This document shows, one piece after another, positions 27,404 through 36,092 of a stretch of DNA of 43,660 nucleotides. Both the position numbers and the translations under genes were made by a program. The stretch is from Pirellulales bacterium (lineage in GTDB: Bacteria > Planctomycetota > Planctomycetia > Pirellulales > JALHPA01), in contig JANRLT010000052.1 of assembly GCA_033762255.1 (NCBI GenBank), forward strand, positions 1 through 43,660, read 5' to 3'. Each line of letters starts with the position of its first letter. Within the stretch, counting starts at the first letter, position 1. The notes below the pieces were generated by a model. The model had not been told where the DNA came from and ran no database searches. It was given only the letters and a program-made list of their open reading frames with translations.

Positions 27404-28783
27404 ATGCCAGCCGTCGCTTGTACCCCCGCCAACTTACCCGCCAAGGCCGCGCGATATCAGTCCCTGGATATGTGGCGCGGGATCGCGTGTCTGCTCATGG
27501 TGGTGTTTCATACCACCATGCAGGTCACCCTCCCCACCGAGCAGGCCGCGCCCGCCAGTGATTGGCTAGGCCGCCTGGGCCAAACCTTAATCTTGGCCAC
27601 CGCCCGGATGTGGGTGGGGGTGCCGGTTTTCTTTGTGATTAGCGGTTATTGCATCATGGCCACGCTGGATTCGCGGCGACGCGGTAAAGGCGGATTGGGG
27701 GATTATATTTTGCGGCGCGTGCGGCGAATTTATCCCCCGTACTGGATAGCGCTGGCCGTGGCGGTGATTGGCATCTGGGCGGTGGAGGCCGCTGGTTGGC
27801 ACGGTCTATTTAGCGAGGGACGGTTTACCATTCCCCTGCCGTGGGAGATGACCGCCGCGCAGTGGATTGGCAATTTGACATTAACCGAGACCTGGCGGCC
27901 GCTTATCACGACCGATCCCATGTCGCACTTGCTGCCAAACACCTGGACCCTGTGCTATGAGGAGCAGTTTTATCTGGTGGCGGGTGTGTTGTTATGGATG
28001 GCCCCGCGCAAGATTTTTACCGCTGCGGCGATCTTTACCGCGCTCAGTTTTGTGGTCAAGGTGGTCGCGCATAAACTGAATGTGCCGCTGTTTGGCACGT
28101 TTTTGGATGGGCGGTGGCTGCTCATCGCGGCGGGGATCATGGTGTACTACCGGATCAATTATGCCACCTTATGGCAAGGCCGCGCGATCGAGGCGCTATT
28201 GCTGATCGGCGTGCTGACCAGCGATTTAGGCCCGGCCAGCTTGTTTGATGTGGAACCGACGAACGACCTAGAGCGGCTGGCGGGTTTTGGCTTTGCCTTG
28301 TTGATTTCGCTGCTCTACAAGTTTGACGCGCGGATCATGGGAACGGCGGTGGCGCAGACGTTTGCCCGCGTGGGGACGATGAGCTACAGCGTGTACTTGA
28401 TCCATCCGCTGGTTGCCAAGGGGATCAGTTATGGCCTGTATCGCAACGGTTTTACAGCACCCTGGTTCACGCTGCTGGTGGTGATTCCCGCGTGTTTGGC
28501 CGCTTCACTGATGTGCGGCTGGGTCTTTTATCAATTGGTCGAGCGTTGGTTTTTGAATCAACCGCTGGCTGCCCGGCAGTCGAACGTCGCGGAAAAAATG
28601 ACGGCGGAAGCAAGCGGGAATATCGTCCAGCCCGTCGAATTGTCAACCGCTTTGACCGCCTCCGTGACCGGCCCGGCATTTCAAACAACTCTTGGTCCGA
28701 TTTGGCCGGATATTGACCAGCGGTTGGCAGCCTCAACAACTGTCACAGGGACATCGTCAACAACGACCACTTCGATCACTTGA
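27404..28783 (+). CDS. Acyltransferase-3 family membrane protein (OafA/YrhL-like)
   Basis: The 459-aa polytopic protein starts SLDMWRGIACLLMVVFHTTM, the usual N-terminus of acyltransferase-3 proteins with the catalytic His in the first helix. VPVFFVISGYCIMATL, LRRVRRIYPPYWIAL and NTWTLCYEEQFYLV follow, all typical family motifs. About ten helices are visible. The family O-acylates polysaccharides, lipids or glycans at the membrane. The C-terminal 80 residues are Thr/Ser-rich and probably outside the fold. Substrate unknown; no glycan cluster adjoins. Confidence 0.92.
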   Translation: MPAVACTPANLPAKAARYQSLDMWRGIACLLMVVFHTTMQVTLPTEQAAPASDWLGRLGQTLILATARMWVGVPVFFVISGYCIMATLDSRRRGKGGLGDYILRRVRRIYPPYWIALAVAVIGIWAVEAAGWHGLFSEGRFTIPLPWEMTAAQWIGNLTLTETWRPLITTDPMSHLLPNTWTLCYEEQFYLVAGVLLWMAPRKIFTAAAIFTALSFVVKVVAHKLNVPLFGTFLDGRWLLIAAGIMVYYRINYATLWQGRAIEALLLIGVLTSDLGPASLFDVEPTNDLERLAGFGFALLISLLYKFDARIMGTAVAQTFARVGTMSYSVYLIHPLVAKGISYGLYRNGFTAPWFTLLVVIPACLAASLMCGWVFYQLVERWFLNQPLAARQSNVAEKMTAEASGNIVQPVELSTALTASVTGPAFQTTLGPIWPDIDQRLAASTTVTGTSSTTTTSIT

Positions 28784-28852
28784 TTTCCTTCCTCTGGGCA
28801 AGCAGGCTAAAGATTTGCAATTGTCAGTTACACACAACCAGGAACGACAACC

Positions 28853-29479
28853 ATGCGACAAATGTGGATCAATATAAAATCAACTTGTTTCCCGAGCTGC
28901 TTGCGGGCAATGCTGGTTTGGGCCGCGGTGCTCATGGTACAGTTTGACACACACGCCGCCCCGCCAGCCCCGCTCCCCTGTTTTCATCCCGGTGCCTATC
29001 ACCTCCGGGCGTTGCCGGGTCCCGCGCCGCAAATTATTTTGTCCCAGCAAGTCACTTACTCCGACGTGCCGCCGCCAGTTTGGCAACTTTCGCCCCAACA
29101 GCGGGATTATGAAATCGCCCGTGTGCGGGGAATCCTGGCCCAACGGCTCGATCGCGACCGGACGCAGCTTCTCTTGGAAAGCCAAATCCGCATCGCCCGT
29201 GGCGAGGTCGAGGCTTTTCGTCGCTTGCAGCAAGAGTATGCGGGCTTTAACCGCTTTGTCGGTGGGGGAAATCCGTTCCCCGTTTCAGAAGAGCAAATGC
29301 GTTTGAATTTAACCGCCGCCCAGGAAAAACTGCGAATTTTAGAATGGGAACAAGGCCGCTTTGATCAATTTGGTCAGTTGCAGGGTTATTTGCGGGATTT
29401 GGAAGCAGCGCAAATTCCAGCAGCGCAAATTCCCCTGCCGAACGACTTGCAGCTCAAGGAGGAGAAACCGTTGCGGTAA
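28853..29479 (+). CDS. Secreted coiled-coil protein, unknown function
   Basis: A 208-aa product with a likely signal peptide (1-36, LVWAAVLMVQFDTHA) and a mature part dominated by long charged helices (YEIARVRGILAQRLDRDRTQLLLESQIRIARGEVEAFRRLQQEY). These probably form a coiled coil at about 85-130 and 147-185. No family recognised. It lies 69 nt after the acyltransferase gene and 62 nt before the M48 protease gene, so the three may be co-transcribed. Confidence 0.65.
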   Translation: MRQMWINIKSTCFPSCLRAMLVWAAVLMVQFDTHAAPPAPLPCFHPGAYHLRALPGPAPQIILSQQVTYSDVPPPVWQLSPQQRDYEIARVRGILAQRLDRDRTQLLLESQIRIARGEVEAFRRLQQEYAGFNRFVGGGNPFPVSEEQMRLNLTAAQEKLRILEWEQGRFDQFGQLQGYLRDLEAAQIPAAQIPLPNDLQLKEEKPLR

Positions 29480-29541
29480 AATAAGGGATATGGGTATATT
29501 GATGGTCGGCATTTCTTTTCGCATCTAGGGAACGACTTATC

Positions 29542-30483
29542 ATGGACCCGTTTGGCATGCAATCACGCTCGGCCCCGCAGGGGCGGCGCTCTGTTCCGTT
29601 TGTCGCCCGCCTTTTGCCAATCATGATTGGGCTGGGGGGGGTGATGGTTTTTTTGGCGACCAATTGCAAGCCCGGGCCATTTGGGCGCAATCAGGTGCTG
29701 GCTTTGTCGCTGGATGACGAGAAAAACCTGGGGAAGCAAGCCTTTGTCCAGGCGCTAAGCAGCGAAAAGGTCCTTGACGAACGCGTCCAGCGTATTAGCC
29801 AGGTAGAAAAGGACTTGGTGACGCGGGTCGAATACATTACCGCCCGCTTGATCGCCGCCGCGCGCGATCCCAATGTGCTCAAGCTAGCCAAAGTGCCCGA
29901 GGACACGTTTGAATGGGAAGTCCGCGTGGTGGAAAATGACACACCCAACGCGTATTGCCTGCCCGGGGGGAAAATGGTCGTGTACACGGGAATTATTCCG
30001 GTGGCGTATAATGACGCCGCGCTCGCGGCGGTGATCGGCCATGAGATCTCGCATGCGTTGTTTCGGCATGGGAATGAGCGAATGTCCACCGAGAAAGCCC
30101 AGCAAATGGCGGCGATGGCCGCTGCGGGGGCGTTTAGCGACGATGTCCGCCAGCAGCAGTTTGTGATGGCGGCGTTTGGCATCGGGACCAAGGTGGGCAT
30201 CACGCTCCCCTTTAACCGCAGCCACGAGCTAGAGGCCGATCGTATGGGCGTGGTGCTGATGGCGGCCGCGGGCTATCCGCCAGAGGAATCGATTCGCTTT
30301 TGGGAGCGTATGGGCAAACTGGCCGGGGGGGCCAAACCGCCGGAATACCTTTCGACACATCCGTCGGACTCCACCCGCATGAGTGAATTAACCGAGTGGA
30401 TGCCCACCGCGCAGCCCTACTATGATTCATCACAAAAGCAGCGGGTGCAGGTCTTGCCGGGATTGCGGGCGGAACGCCAATAG
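29542..30483 (+). CDS. M48-family zinc metalloprotease
   Basis: The 313-aa protein has one N-terminal helix (about 20-40) and an M48 domain facing the periplasm. HEISH (167-171) supplies His167, Glu168 and His171, and Glu229 in HELEADRMG is the third ligand. VVENDTPNAYCLPGGKMVVYTGI is the typical strand before the site. This is the Oma1/LoiP/BepA type, involved in quality control of envelope proteins. A Cys at 42 follows the helix but the preceding residues do not make a good lipobox. Confidence 0.92.
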   Translation: MDPFGMQSRSAPQGRRSVPFVARLLPIMIGLGGVMVFLATNCKPGPFGRNQVLALSLDDEKNLGKQAFVQALSSEKVLDERVQRISQVEKDLVTRVEYITARLIAAARDPNVLKLAKVPEDTFEWEVRVVENDTPNAYCLPGGKMVVYTGIIPVAYNDAALAAVIGHEISHALFRHGNERMSTEKAQQMAAMAAAGAFSDDVRQQQFVMAAFGIGTKVGITLPFNRSHELEADRMGVVLMAAAGYPPEESIRFWERMGKLAGGAKPPEYLSTHPSDSTRMSELTEWMPTAQPYYDSSQKQRVQVLPGLRAERQ

Positions 30484-30725
30484 CGCATGTCCAGCCTCGC
30501 TTGTGGGATATAATTCCCTAAAATGGCAAGGTACGCCCAGGGGGCCGTGGTTGGCGGGATAGGCCCCAAAGCGGCAAGATCGTTATAAAAACTAGACTTT
30601 TCTGGATATTTCCGGCGTTGAGGATTGATTTGGGGACTTGACCCGTCCCCGTCTTGGCCGAAAAATATTCAGTGGTCGGACGCTTGCCCCTCTCTTTACC
30701 TATTCCCCTCCGCCATGAGTCACTA

Positions 30726-32147
30726 ATGTCACAATTGGCGCGACTTGCGATTGGCCGTTTGCAATGCGACGCGGATTTACGTCCGCTGTTGTGGGGGATG
30801 TGGGATGCCATTGACCGCGAAGGCTTGCGCCTGCAAACCTTTCAAAGTCGCGCCAGTTATGAGCCGGTCGACGCCGCGACATCCATCACGGGGCTTTGCC
30901 CGCGGCATTTGGATAGCTGGCTGATGGATCCCGCGCGGGTACGGCAGCTCTTTGCCCGCGCCGCCAAACAGAGCGACTTGTCAATTTTGTGGGGCGATTT
31001 ATTTGCTCCCGGCGTCGAATGTCCCGTGGCCGGCTCGCGGGATGCCCTTGGCCCGGGCAAGCCAGGCTGCCTTGCCAATTATTCCGCGCCCGAACGGAGC
31101 CGCTGCAGCGATTTGGCAAATTGGCTGCAAATGCCAACCTTGGGCGTGGTGCATGTCGCCCGCTTGCAGAACTGCCGCTGGCCCGCGCGGCCGGCCAATA
31201 TCAGCGGACTGATCCTGGATGGACTGGCCGATGACCGCGATTTTTACTATTGGAAAACACAATTCGAAGCCTTATGGAATGTGCCGGTGTTGGGGGGGAT
31301 GGCTTTGTGCCCCCCACTGCGGGAACAAGTGATCCGCTTGCAACCGGGCGAAGAACCCCCCCGTGAACTTTGCCGCCTTCTGGGACATGAATTACTGCGG
31401 CATACTTCGGCACAATTGCTCATCAGCCTGGGACAACAAGCCCTGTCGTGGGTGCTCGATGACGCGGGCGCTGCCGTTGTGCAAATCGAGCCCCCCGCGT
31501 CGGGCTATGGCCTGCGCCCGCGCATCGCCGTGGCCTATGATGACGCGTTTCATTGCTACTTTCCCGATGTCCTGGAAGAGTGTGAATTAGCCGGGGCGGA
31601 GGTTGTCGATTTTTCGCCGCTGCGGGATGAATCCCTGCCCGCCGATACGGATTTGGTCTATATCGGCTGCGGGCATCCTTACCGATTTGCCAGCCAGCTT
31701 GGCTCCAACACCTGTTTGCAATCCGCGTTAAAAGAGCATGTTTGCCAGGGAAAGCGAATCTACGCCGAAGGAGGGGGACTGGCGTATTTGGCGCGAGAAC
31801 TGGTTTTGCCCGATCAGACGCGTTTGCCCATGCTGGGCATTCTACCGGCGATTGTGGAGTTAGGTCCCAGTTTGCAGCGAGCGCGCGGATTTGAGCAAGC
31901 CCTGGAGGCCAAATCCTGGTTGGGAGAAGCGGGGCAGTTTTTGCGCGGGTATCACAATTGCAATTGGTCGATTCGCCCGCTGGATCGGGTGCAAATGCTC
32001 CTCAAATCCCCCGCCGGCGAGCCACTCATGATTGCCCGGCACCACGCCATTGGCAGCACGGTGCATTTGCACTTTGCGGCGGCGGGGCAGTTAATCCAAA
32101 ATCTGTTGCGCCCCTGCCCCGCGTCGTTGGATTGGGCGGGACGGTGA
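30726..32147 (+). CDS. CbiA/CobB-like protein with both catalytic sites altered
   Basis: The 473-aa product lines up along its length with cobyrinate a,c-diamide synthases. The N-terminal part has GLRLQTFQ-(x)-EPVDAATSITG-(x)-HLDSWLM in the place of 'G--V--FK-GPDYIDP--H---G----NLD-WM'. The C-terminal type-1 amidotransferase part has IAVAYDDAFHCYFPDVLEECELAGAEVVDFSPLRDESLP. However, the P-loop GSGKTT position reads QCDADL (13-18) and the nucleophile Cys of AECGG is Gly349 (AEGGG). HLHF near the end is kept. So neither ATP binding nor glutamine hydrolysis is expected. The ATG at 30726 is preferred over a TTG 72 nt upstream. Confidence 0.75.
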   Translation: MSQLARLAIGRLQCDADLRPLLWGMWDAIDREGLRLQTFQSRASYEPVDAATSITGLCPRHLDSWLMDPARVRQLFARAAKQSDLSILWGDLFAPGVECPVAGSRDALGPGKPGCLANYSAPERSRCSDLANWLQMPTLGVVHVARLQNCRWPARPANISGLILDGLADDRDFYYWKTQFEALWNVPVLGGMALCPPLREQVIRLQPGEEPPRELCRLLGHELLRHTSAQLLISLGQQALSWVLDDAGAAVVQIEPPASGYGLRPRIAVAYDDAFHCYFPDVLEECELAGAEVVDFSPLRDESLPADTDLVYIGCGHPYRFASQLGSNTCLQSALKEHVCQGKRIYAEGGGLAYLARELVLPDQTRLPMLGILPAIVELGPSLQRARGFEQALEAKSWLGEAGQFLRGYHNCNWSIRPLDRVQMLLKSPAGEPLMIARHHAIGSTVHLHFAAAGQLIQNLLRPCPASLDWAGR

Positions 32148-32166
32148 TCCCCCCTGGCTGGGCGTG

Positions 32167-32502
32167 TTACACGTCCACCGTCGGCAAGCCGACATATAGC
32201 TGCAAAATTTGGCTTTGCACCTTGATCGCGCGCAGCAGCACCCAGATCTGTTCGGGCGAGAATTTATCCGGGTCCGTGCTAGCCAAACGTTCCAGGTCTT
32301 CGGCCATGGCGGCATGCTGGTCGGTCGCTTGTTGCAACCGCAAACCCATTTCTTGCCAGGCCTGGGCCAGCAAGGATTCGTCACGCAGTTCGTCTAATTC
32401 TTCCACCTGATTGGTCAATAACAGGCACAGGCGGGCCACATCCCGCGGGGGAGCCTGGGGCTCCAGGCGTTCAATCAATAAGGCCAAGTCGTGGCATCGC
32501 AT
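32167..32502 (-). CDS. Small helical protein, unknown function
   Basis: The 111-aa product from the ATG at 32502 is all-helical by composition (CHDLALLIERLEPQ, VARLCLLLTNQVEELDELRDESLLAQAWQEMGLRLQQATDQHAAMAEDLERLA), with a likely coiled coil at 28-80. No family recognised and no signal peptide. It converges on the CbiA/CobB-like gene with a 19-nt gap. Codon pattern and lack of rare codons suggest it is real. Confidence 0.6.
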   Translation of the reverse strand: MRCHDLALLIERLEPQAPPRDVARLCLLLTNQVEELDELRDESLLAQAWQEMGLRLQQATDQHAAMAEDLERLASTDPDKFSPEQIWVLLRAIKVQSQILQLYVGLPTVDV

Positions 32503-32858
32503 ACGCGCACCTAAAAAGTGGAAAAAGTGACTGGCATTGCGTGGCTGACAGCCTGGCAATACCCCTGCAAATCTTGGCCGCGCCGGATAAGTAAAGCGCG
32601 GTCCCACCCGGGAAAAGGGGCGGGGCAGGTTTTAACAAAAGTCGCCAGGCCAGGACTGAGGCCCCGTCGTCAATGGCCCAGGCGGGCACTTCCTTTTGAA
32701 ACCTGACAAATCGTAGCTTGCAAAAGAACGCAAATCTGGGAAATTAGGGAGAGAAAATTCAATCTTTTTGCCAAAAATGCCACCGGAATTTACCCCCGCG
32801 GCGCACTTGGCAACGGTTTTTCCGATCGTAACGGCATTTTTTACCAATGGAACTTTAA
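32503..32858. other. Gap between divergent genes, nothing supported
   Basis: The 356 nt separate the small minus-strand gene and pdxJ, so promoters for both must lie here, but no convincing -35/-10 pair or structured element was found. Confidence 0.4.
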
Positions 32859-33578
32859 ATGGCGGAATTGGGTGTAAATATCGATCATGTCGCCACACTG
32901 CGGCAAGCCCGCCGCACCTACGAGCCGGACCCCGTGTGGGCGGCGGTGTTGGCGGAATTGGGGGGGGCGGATGGCATCACCATTCACCTGCGCGAAGATC
33001 GCCGCCATATCCAAGACCGCGATCTAGAGGTCTTGCGGCGAACCGTGACGGTCAAGCTCAATTTAGAACTGGCGTGCAGCCGCGAAATTGTCGATGTGGC
33101 GTGTCGGGTGCACTGTGATCAAGCGACCCTCGTCCCTGAAAAACGGGAGGAAATCACGACCGAGGGGGGGCTGGATGTCATTGGGCATCGGTCCGCAGTC
33201 GCCCAGGCCGTGGCGCAACTGCGGGAAAATGGCATTATTGTCAGTTTATTTATCGACCCCGACGAAGAGCAAATTCGCGCCAGTCGCGATCTGGGAGTGG
33301 AGGCGGTGGAGTTGCATACCGGCTCTTACGCCCACGCGCGGGTTGGTTCGGCCCGGGAATTGGAGTTGTGCAAATTGGCCAATGCCGGCCGTTTGGTAAG
33401 GGAATTGGGCCTGACCCTGCACGCGGGGCATGGTTTGAATTATCATAATGTGCGGCCAGTGGCGCAAATCCCCGGCATGTCCGAGTTAAACATCGGCCAT
33501 GCCATCATGGCCCGGGCCATGTATGTGGGGATGACCGCCGCCGTGCGAGAAATGAAGTCGCTCATATCCCCGGTTTAG
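32859..33578 (+). CDS. pdxJ: Pyridoxine 5'-phosphate synthase
   Basis: Enzyme of the DXP-dependent vitamin B6 route that joins 3-amino-2-oxopropyl phosphate and deoxyxylulose phosphate. TIM-barrel motifs are [15 protein letters not shown] (4-18), [16 protein letters not shown] with the active-site His and Arg, [17 protein letters not shown], and [11 protein letters not shown] near the end. At 239 aa it has the normal length. The ATG at 32859 begins at the family start. No other B6 genes are present. Confidence 0.96.
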   Translation: MAELGVNIDHVATLRQARRTYEPDPVWAAVLAELGGADGITIHLREDRRHIQDRDLEVLRRTVTVKLNLELACSREIVDVACRVHCDQATLVPEKREEITTEGGLDVIGHRSAVAQAVAQLRENGIIVSLFIDPDEEQIRASRDLGVEAVELHTGSYAHARVGSARELELCKLANAGRLVRELGLTLHAGHGLNYHNVRPVAQIPGMSELNIGHAIMARAMYVGMTAAVREMKSLISPV

Positions 33579-33724
33579 GCTGAAACGCCGCGAACGACGG
33601 TGCGCATCAATTTATGCCCCTCCACGCCGCCAGCCTATTTTGTGATGCCTAGCTTTTCATTTGGCAAGTAGCCAAAGTTGTAGCGGGCCTTGAGTTTTCT
33701 TTTACCCCCCTCCCCCGTGCCGTT

Positions 33725-34993
33725 ATGACTCCATCCCGCCATGTGCTAATCACTGGCCTGGGAATTGTCTGCCCTTGGGGAATTGGCAAAGAGGCCCTGT
33801 GGAGTCAATGGCAAGCGGGCCGCGGCGGCATCCGGCGAATCACTCAATTCGACCCCACGGGATTGCCCGTGGAATACGGCGGCGAAGTCCCGGACTTTGA
33901 GCCTAAGGAACATGTTCGCCCCCGCAAAAGCCTGAAAGTAATGTCGCGGGAAATCCAGTTTGCCTTTACCGCGGCGGACCTGGCTATGCGCGATGCCCGG
34001 TTGCGCGTGGGGACATTTCCACCAGAGCGGCTGGGGGTGGTCTTTGGCGCGGATATGATTTATTGCGATGCCTGGGAATTGATCGAACCGATTCAGGCCT
34101 GCATGCCTACTGGAAAATTTGAGTTTAACCGCTGGGCAACAGAAGGTTTACCGCGGATCATGCCGCTCTGGCTGCTAAAATACTTGCCCAATATGCCCGC
34201 CAGCCATGTGGCCATTGCCAACGACGCGCGGGGGCCCTGCAACAGCATTATTTTGAACGATGTCAGCGGGTTGACCGCCCTGGCGGAAGGGGTGCGCCTG
34301 ATAGAGCGGAATTTAGTGGATCTGGTGATTGTGGGCGGAGTAGGGGCGCGGCTGCATCCCACGACGATTACCTTTCGCGTCGAGCAGTATTTAGCCCGTG
34401 GGACGGATGATCCCGCGACAGTCTGTCGGCCTTTTGGATTGCAGCGGGCGGGACAGGCCCTCGGGGAAGGGGCTGGCGCGCTGATTTTGGAATCCGCTGA
34501 ACATGCCGCCGCCCGGCAAGCAACCAGCTACGGTCGGGTGGCCGGTTACGCCCTACGGCACGAGCCCCGCCGCGCTGGCCAGCCCCCCCGCGGCATCGCC
34601 GTGGCCGCCGCGCTGCGGGCCTGTCTGGAGGCGGCGCGAATCGATCCCGCGGAACTTAGCCATGTAAATTGCCAGGGGTTGGGGACGGAGCCGCATGATC
34701 AAGCGGAAGCCGACGTCCTGGCCCGAACGGTGGGGCGGGTGCCGGTATGCGCGCTCAAAGGGGCGTGGGGCAACATCGGGGCGGGAAGCGGACCTTTAGA
34801 GTTGGCCGCGTCCCTGTTGGCCCAGCAAACGGGTGTATTACCTCCCAATATCAACACGCGTCCACGCGATCCAGCCTGTCCGGTCTGGTCCGATGCCGCT
34901 GAACCTATACCCTTGGAACGGCGGGCCTTTGTCAAGTATAACTTTTCGATGACGGGACAAGCGGCGGCGGTCTGCGTCCAGACAGAGGGGTAG
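33725..34993 (+). CDS. Beta-ketoacyl synthase-like protein without the catalytic triad
   Basis: The 422-aa product has a thiolase/KAS fold from end to end: VLITGLGIVCPWGIG at the start, RPFGLQRAGQALGEGAGALILE (235-256), and a KS-type C-terminal GNIGAGSGPLELAASLLA. The triad of FabF-type enzymes is replaced. The nucleophile Cys position (ACSS-like, 'GPCNSIILNDVSG') is Asp179, the first His (HGTGT) is Gln317 in NCQGLGTEPHDQAEA, and the second His (GHxxGAAG) is Asn350; Lys345 is kept. Cys172 is seven residues before the normal Cys. It may be a decarboxylase, chain-length-factor-like partner or pseudoenzyme. No ACP or reductase gene adjoins. Confidence 0.8.
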   Translation: MTPSRHVLITGLGIVCPWGIGKEALWSQWQAGRGGIRRITQFDPTGLPVEYGGEVPDFEPKEHVRPRKSLKVMSREIQFAFTAADLAMRDARLRVGTFPPERLGVVFGADMIYCDAWELIEPIQACMPTGKFEFNRWATEGLPRIMPLWLLKYLPNMPASHVAIANDARGPCNSIILNDVSGLTALAEGVRLIERNLVDLVIVGGVGARLHPTTITFRVEQYLARGTDDPATVCRPFGLQRAGQALGEGAGALILESAEHAAARQATSYGRVAGYALRHEPRRAGQPPRGIAVAAALRACLEAARIDPAELSHVNCQGLGTEPHDQAEADVLARTVGRVPVCALKGAWGNIGAGSGPLELAASLLAQQTGVLPPNINTRPRDPACPVWSDAAEPIPLERRAFVKYNFSMTGQAAAVCVQTEG

Positions 34994-35003
34994 TGCTACG
35001 TCA

Positions 35004-35038
35004 CCATGGCTGATTTGAGTTGGACGGATCAGCCATGG
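35004..35038. terminator. Perfect hairpin after the ketosynthase-like gene
   Basis: Inverted repeat with 11-nt arms (CCATGGCTGAT) and a 13-nt loop, starting 11 nt after the stop codon. No U-run follows, so its role as terminator is uncertain; it could also be a protein-binding site. Confidence 0.4.
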
Positions 35039-35171
35039 AACGCTAATTCAGCTTTGCAGCGGAAAATCCTTTGGGCTAGCGCCCACCGGCTGTTCCCAAA
35101 CTAAAAATTGACACAGCAACTTATTCGTTAATCAATGATACGACACCTTGCCTGGGGGGTCGTTAAAGTAT

Positions 35172-36092
35172 CTACATTGTGGTTACTGGCTTAATAATTG
35201 TTCGCAAGGCGCCAGCGAGCATCGGCAGAGCAAACGGCTGTGCCAGGACCGCGGCCAGCCCGGCAAGCAACAACTGTCGGCGTTCGTAATCGCGGGGAAA
35301 GTCCACGAGCGCGATGCCGGGGACGCCGGGATATGTCTGTTGATAATTAACCCAAGCGGACAAAATTGAATCCAGCGCGCCTGCTCCGCAGAGTACAACG
35401 GCCGCCGGTGTGGTCATCATAGGAGGTGTGGCATTTCCATGCGTCTGGTGGTCACTAGTGAATTGGCGCGCTTGATAACCCAGCGTGGAGATAGCTTGGC
35501 AAACACTATCGCGCAGGGAAGCCGCTCTCCCCCATACTTCGATCACTTCCAAAGGTCGATGTGAGGGCAACAAGCCCCCACTGGCCGCGGATTGTTCCCC
35601 TGAAGTGAATTCGGCGGTCAGCAAAATTTGCTCAGCGAGGCTTTGCGTTGGAAAGGGGTGCGGAAGCCGCGTCGCCCCGTTCAGTTGGTGTTTTTCGGGG
35701 GAAAAGCTCCGTTGCCGCCACCACAGCGGAAACTCGGCGCAGGGGATGCGCTGCGCTAGCGGCCAAGGGATGCCGCTACGGTTTTCGCCTTCGTGCCAGG
35801 CTGTTGTGAGATGACACCACGGGACAAGCGGCCACGCCGCGGCGATAATCCCCTGGTCCGCCCGATTTAACTCTCCGGGATAATTCTCAAACAGTAATAT
35901 CGCCGCTGGCGGTGGCAACTGGCGTCCCACCCATAACCACAGCGTGGCCAAGTCTGGGCAACAACGGACGCGGGCGGAATTGCTTATATGCGAAAGGGCG
36001 GTTTGTGCCTCGGACGCGGCGGTGGATCCCACCCAAATCAATTCCGGCGGGTGAAAATCATTGTGGTCAAAATAAGAGTTGAGGGGAATCAC
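35172..36092 (-). CDS. Receiver-like protein of unknown function
   Basis: The 306-aa protein has a C-terminal region (ALDSILSAWVNYQQTYPGVPGIALVDFPRDYERRQLLLAGLAAVLAQPFALPMLAGALRTII) whose strand-helix pattern and '-AGA--VL-KPF----L---L' ending resemble a response-regulator receiver domain. The phosphoacceptor Asp is not clear and the usual KP is QP. The first 110 residues may be a second, more distant receiver-like fold. The start is a GTG (36092) overlapping the upstream stop in GTGA, so it is translationally coupled to the EIIA-like gene. Family assignment is tentative. Confidence 0.6.
   Translation of the reverse strand: MIPLNSYFDHNDFHPPELIWVGSTAASEAQTALSHISNSARVRCCPDLATLWLWVGRQLPPPAAILLFENYPGELNRADQGIIAAAWPLVPWCHLTTAWHEGENRSGIPWPLAQRIPCAEFPLWWRQRSFSPEKHQLNGATRLPHPFPTQSLAEQILLTAEFTSGEQSAASGGLLPSHRPLEVIEVWGRAASLRDSVCQAISTLGYQARQFTSDHQTHGNATPPMMTTPAAVVLCGAGALDSILSAWVNYQQTYPGVPGIALVDFPRDYERRQLLLAGLAAVLAQPFALPMLAGALRTIIKPVTTM

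Noticed and set aside
27193-27561. 122-codon frame before the acyltransferase-3 gene
   Set aside because: It crosses a dispersed repeat and overlaps the acyltransferase gene out of phase.
30484-30725. Possible cobalamin riboswitch ahead of the CbiA/CobB-like gene
   Set aside because: No B12-box-like sequence or matching helices were found; only a weak 6-bp hairpin is visible.
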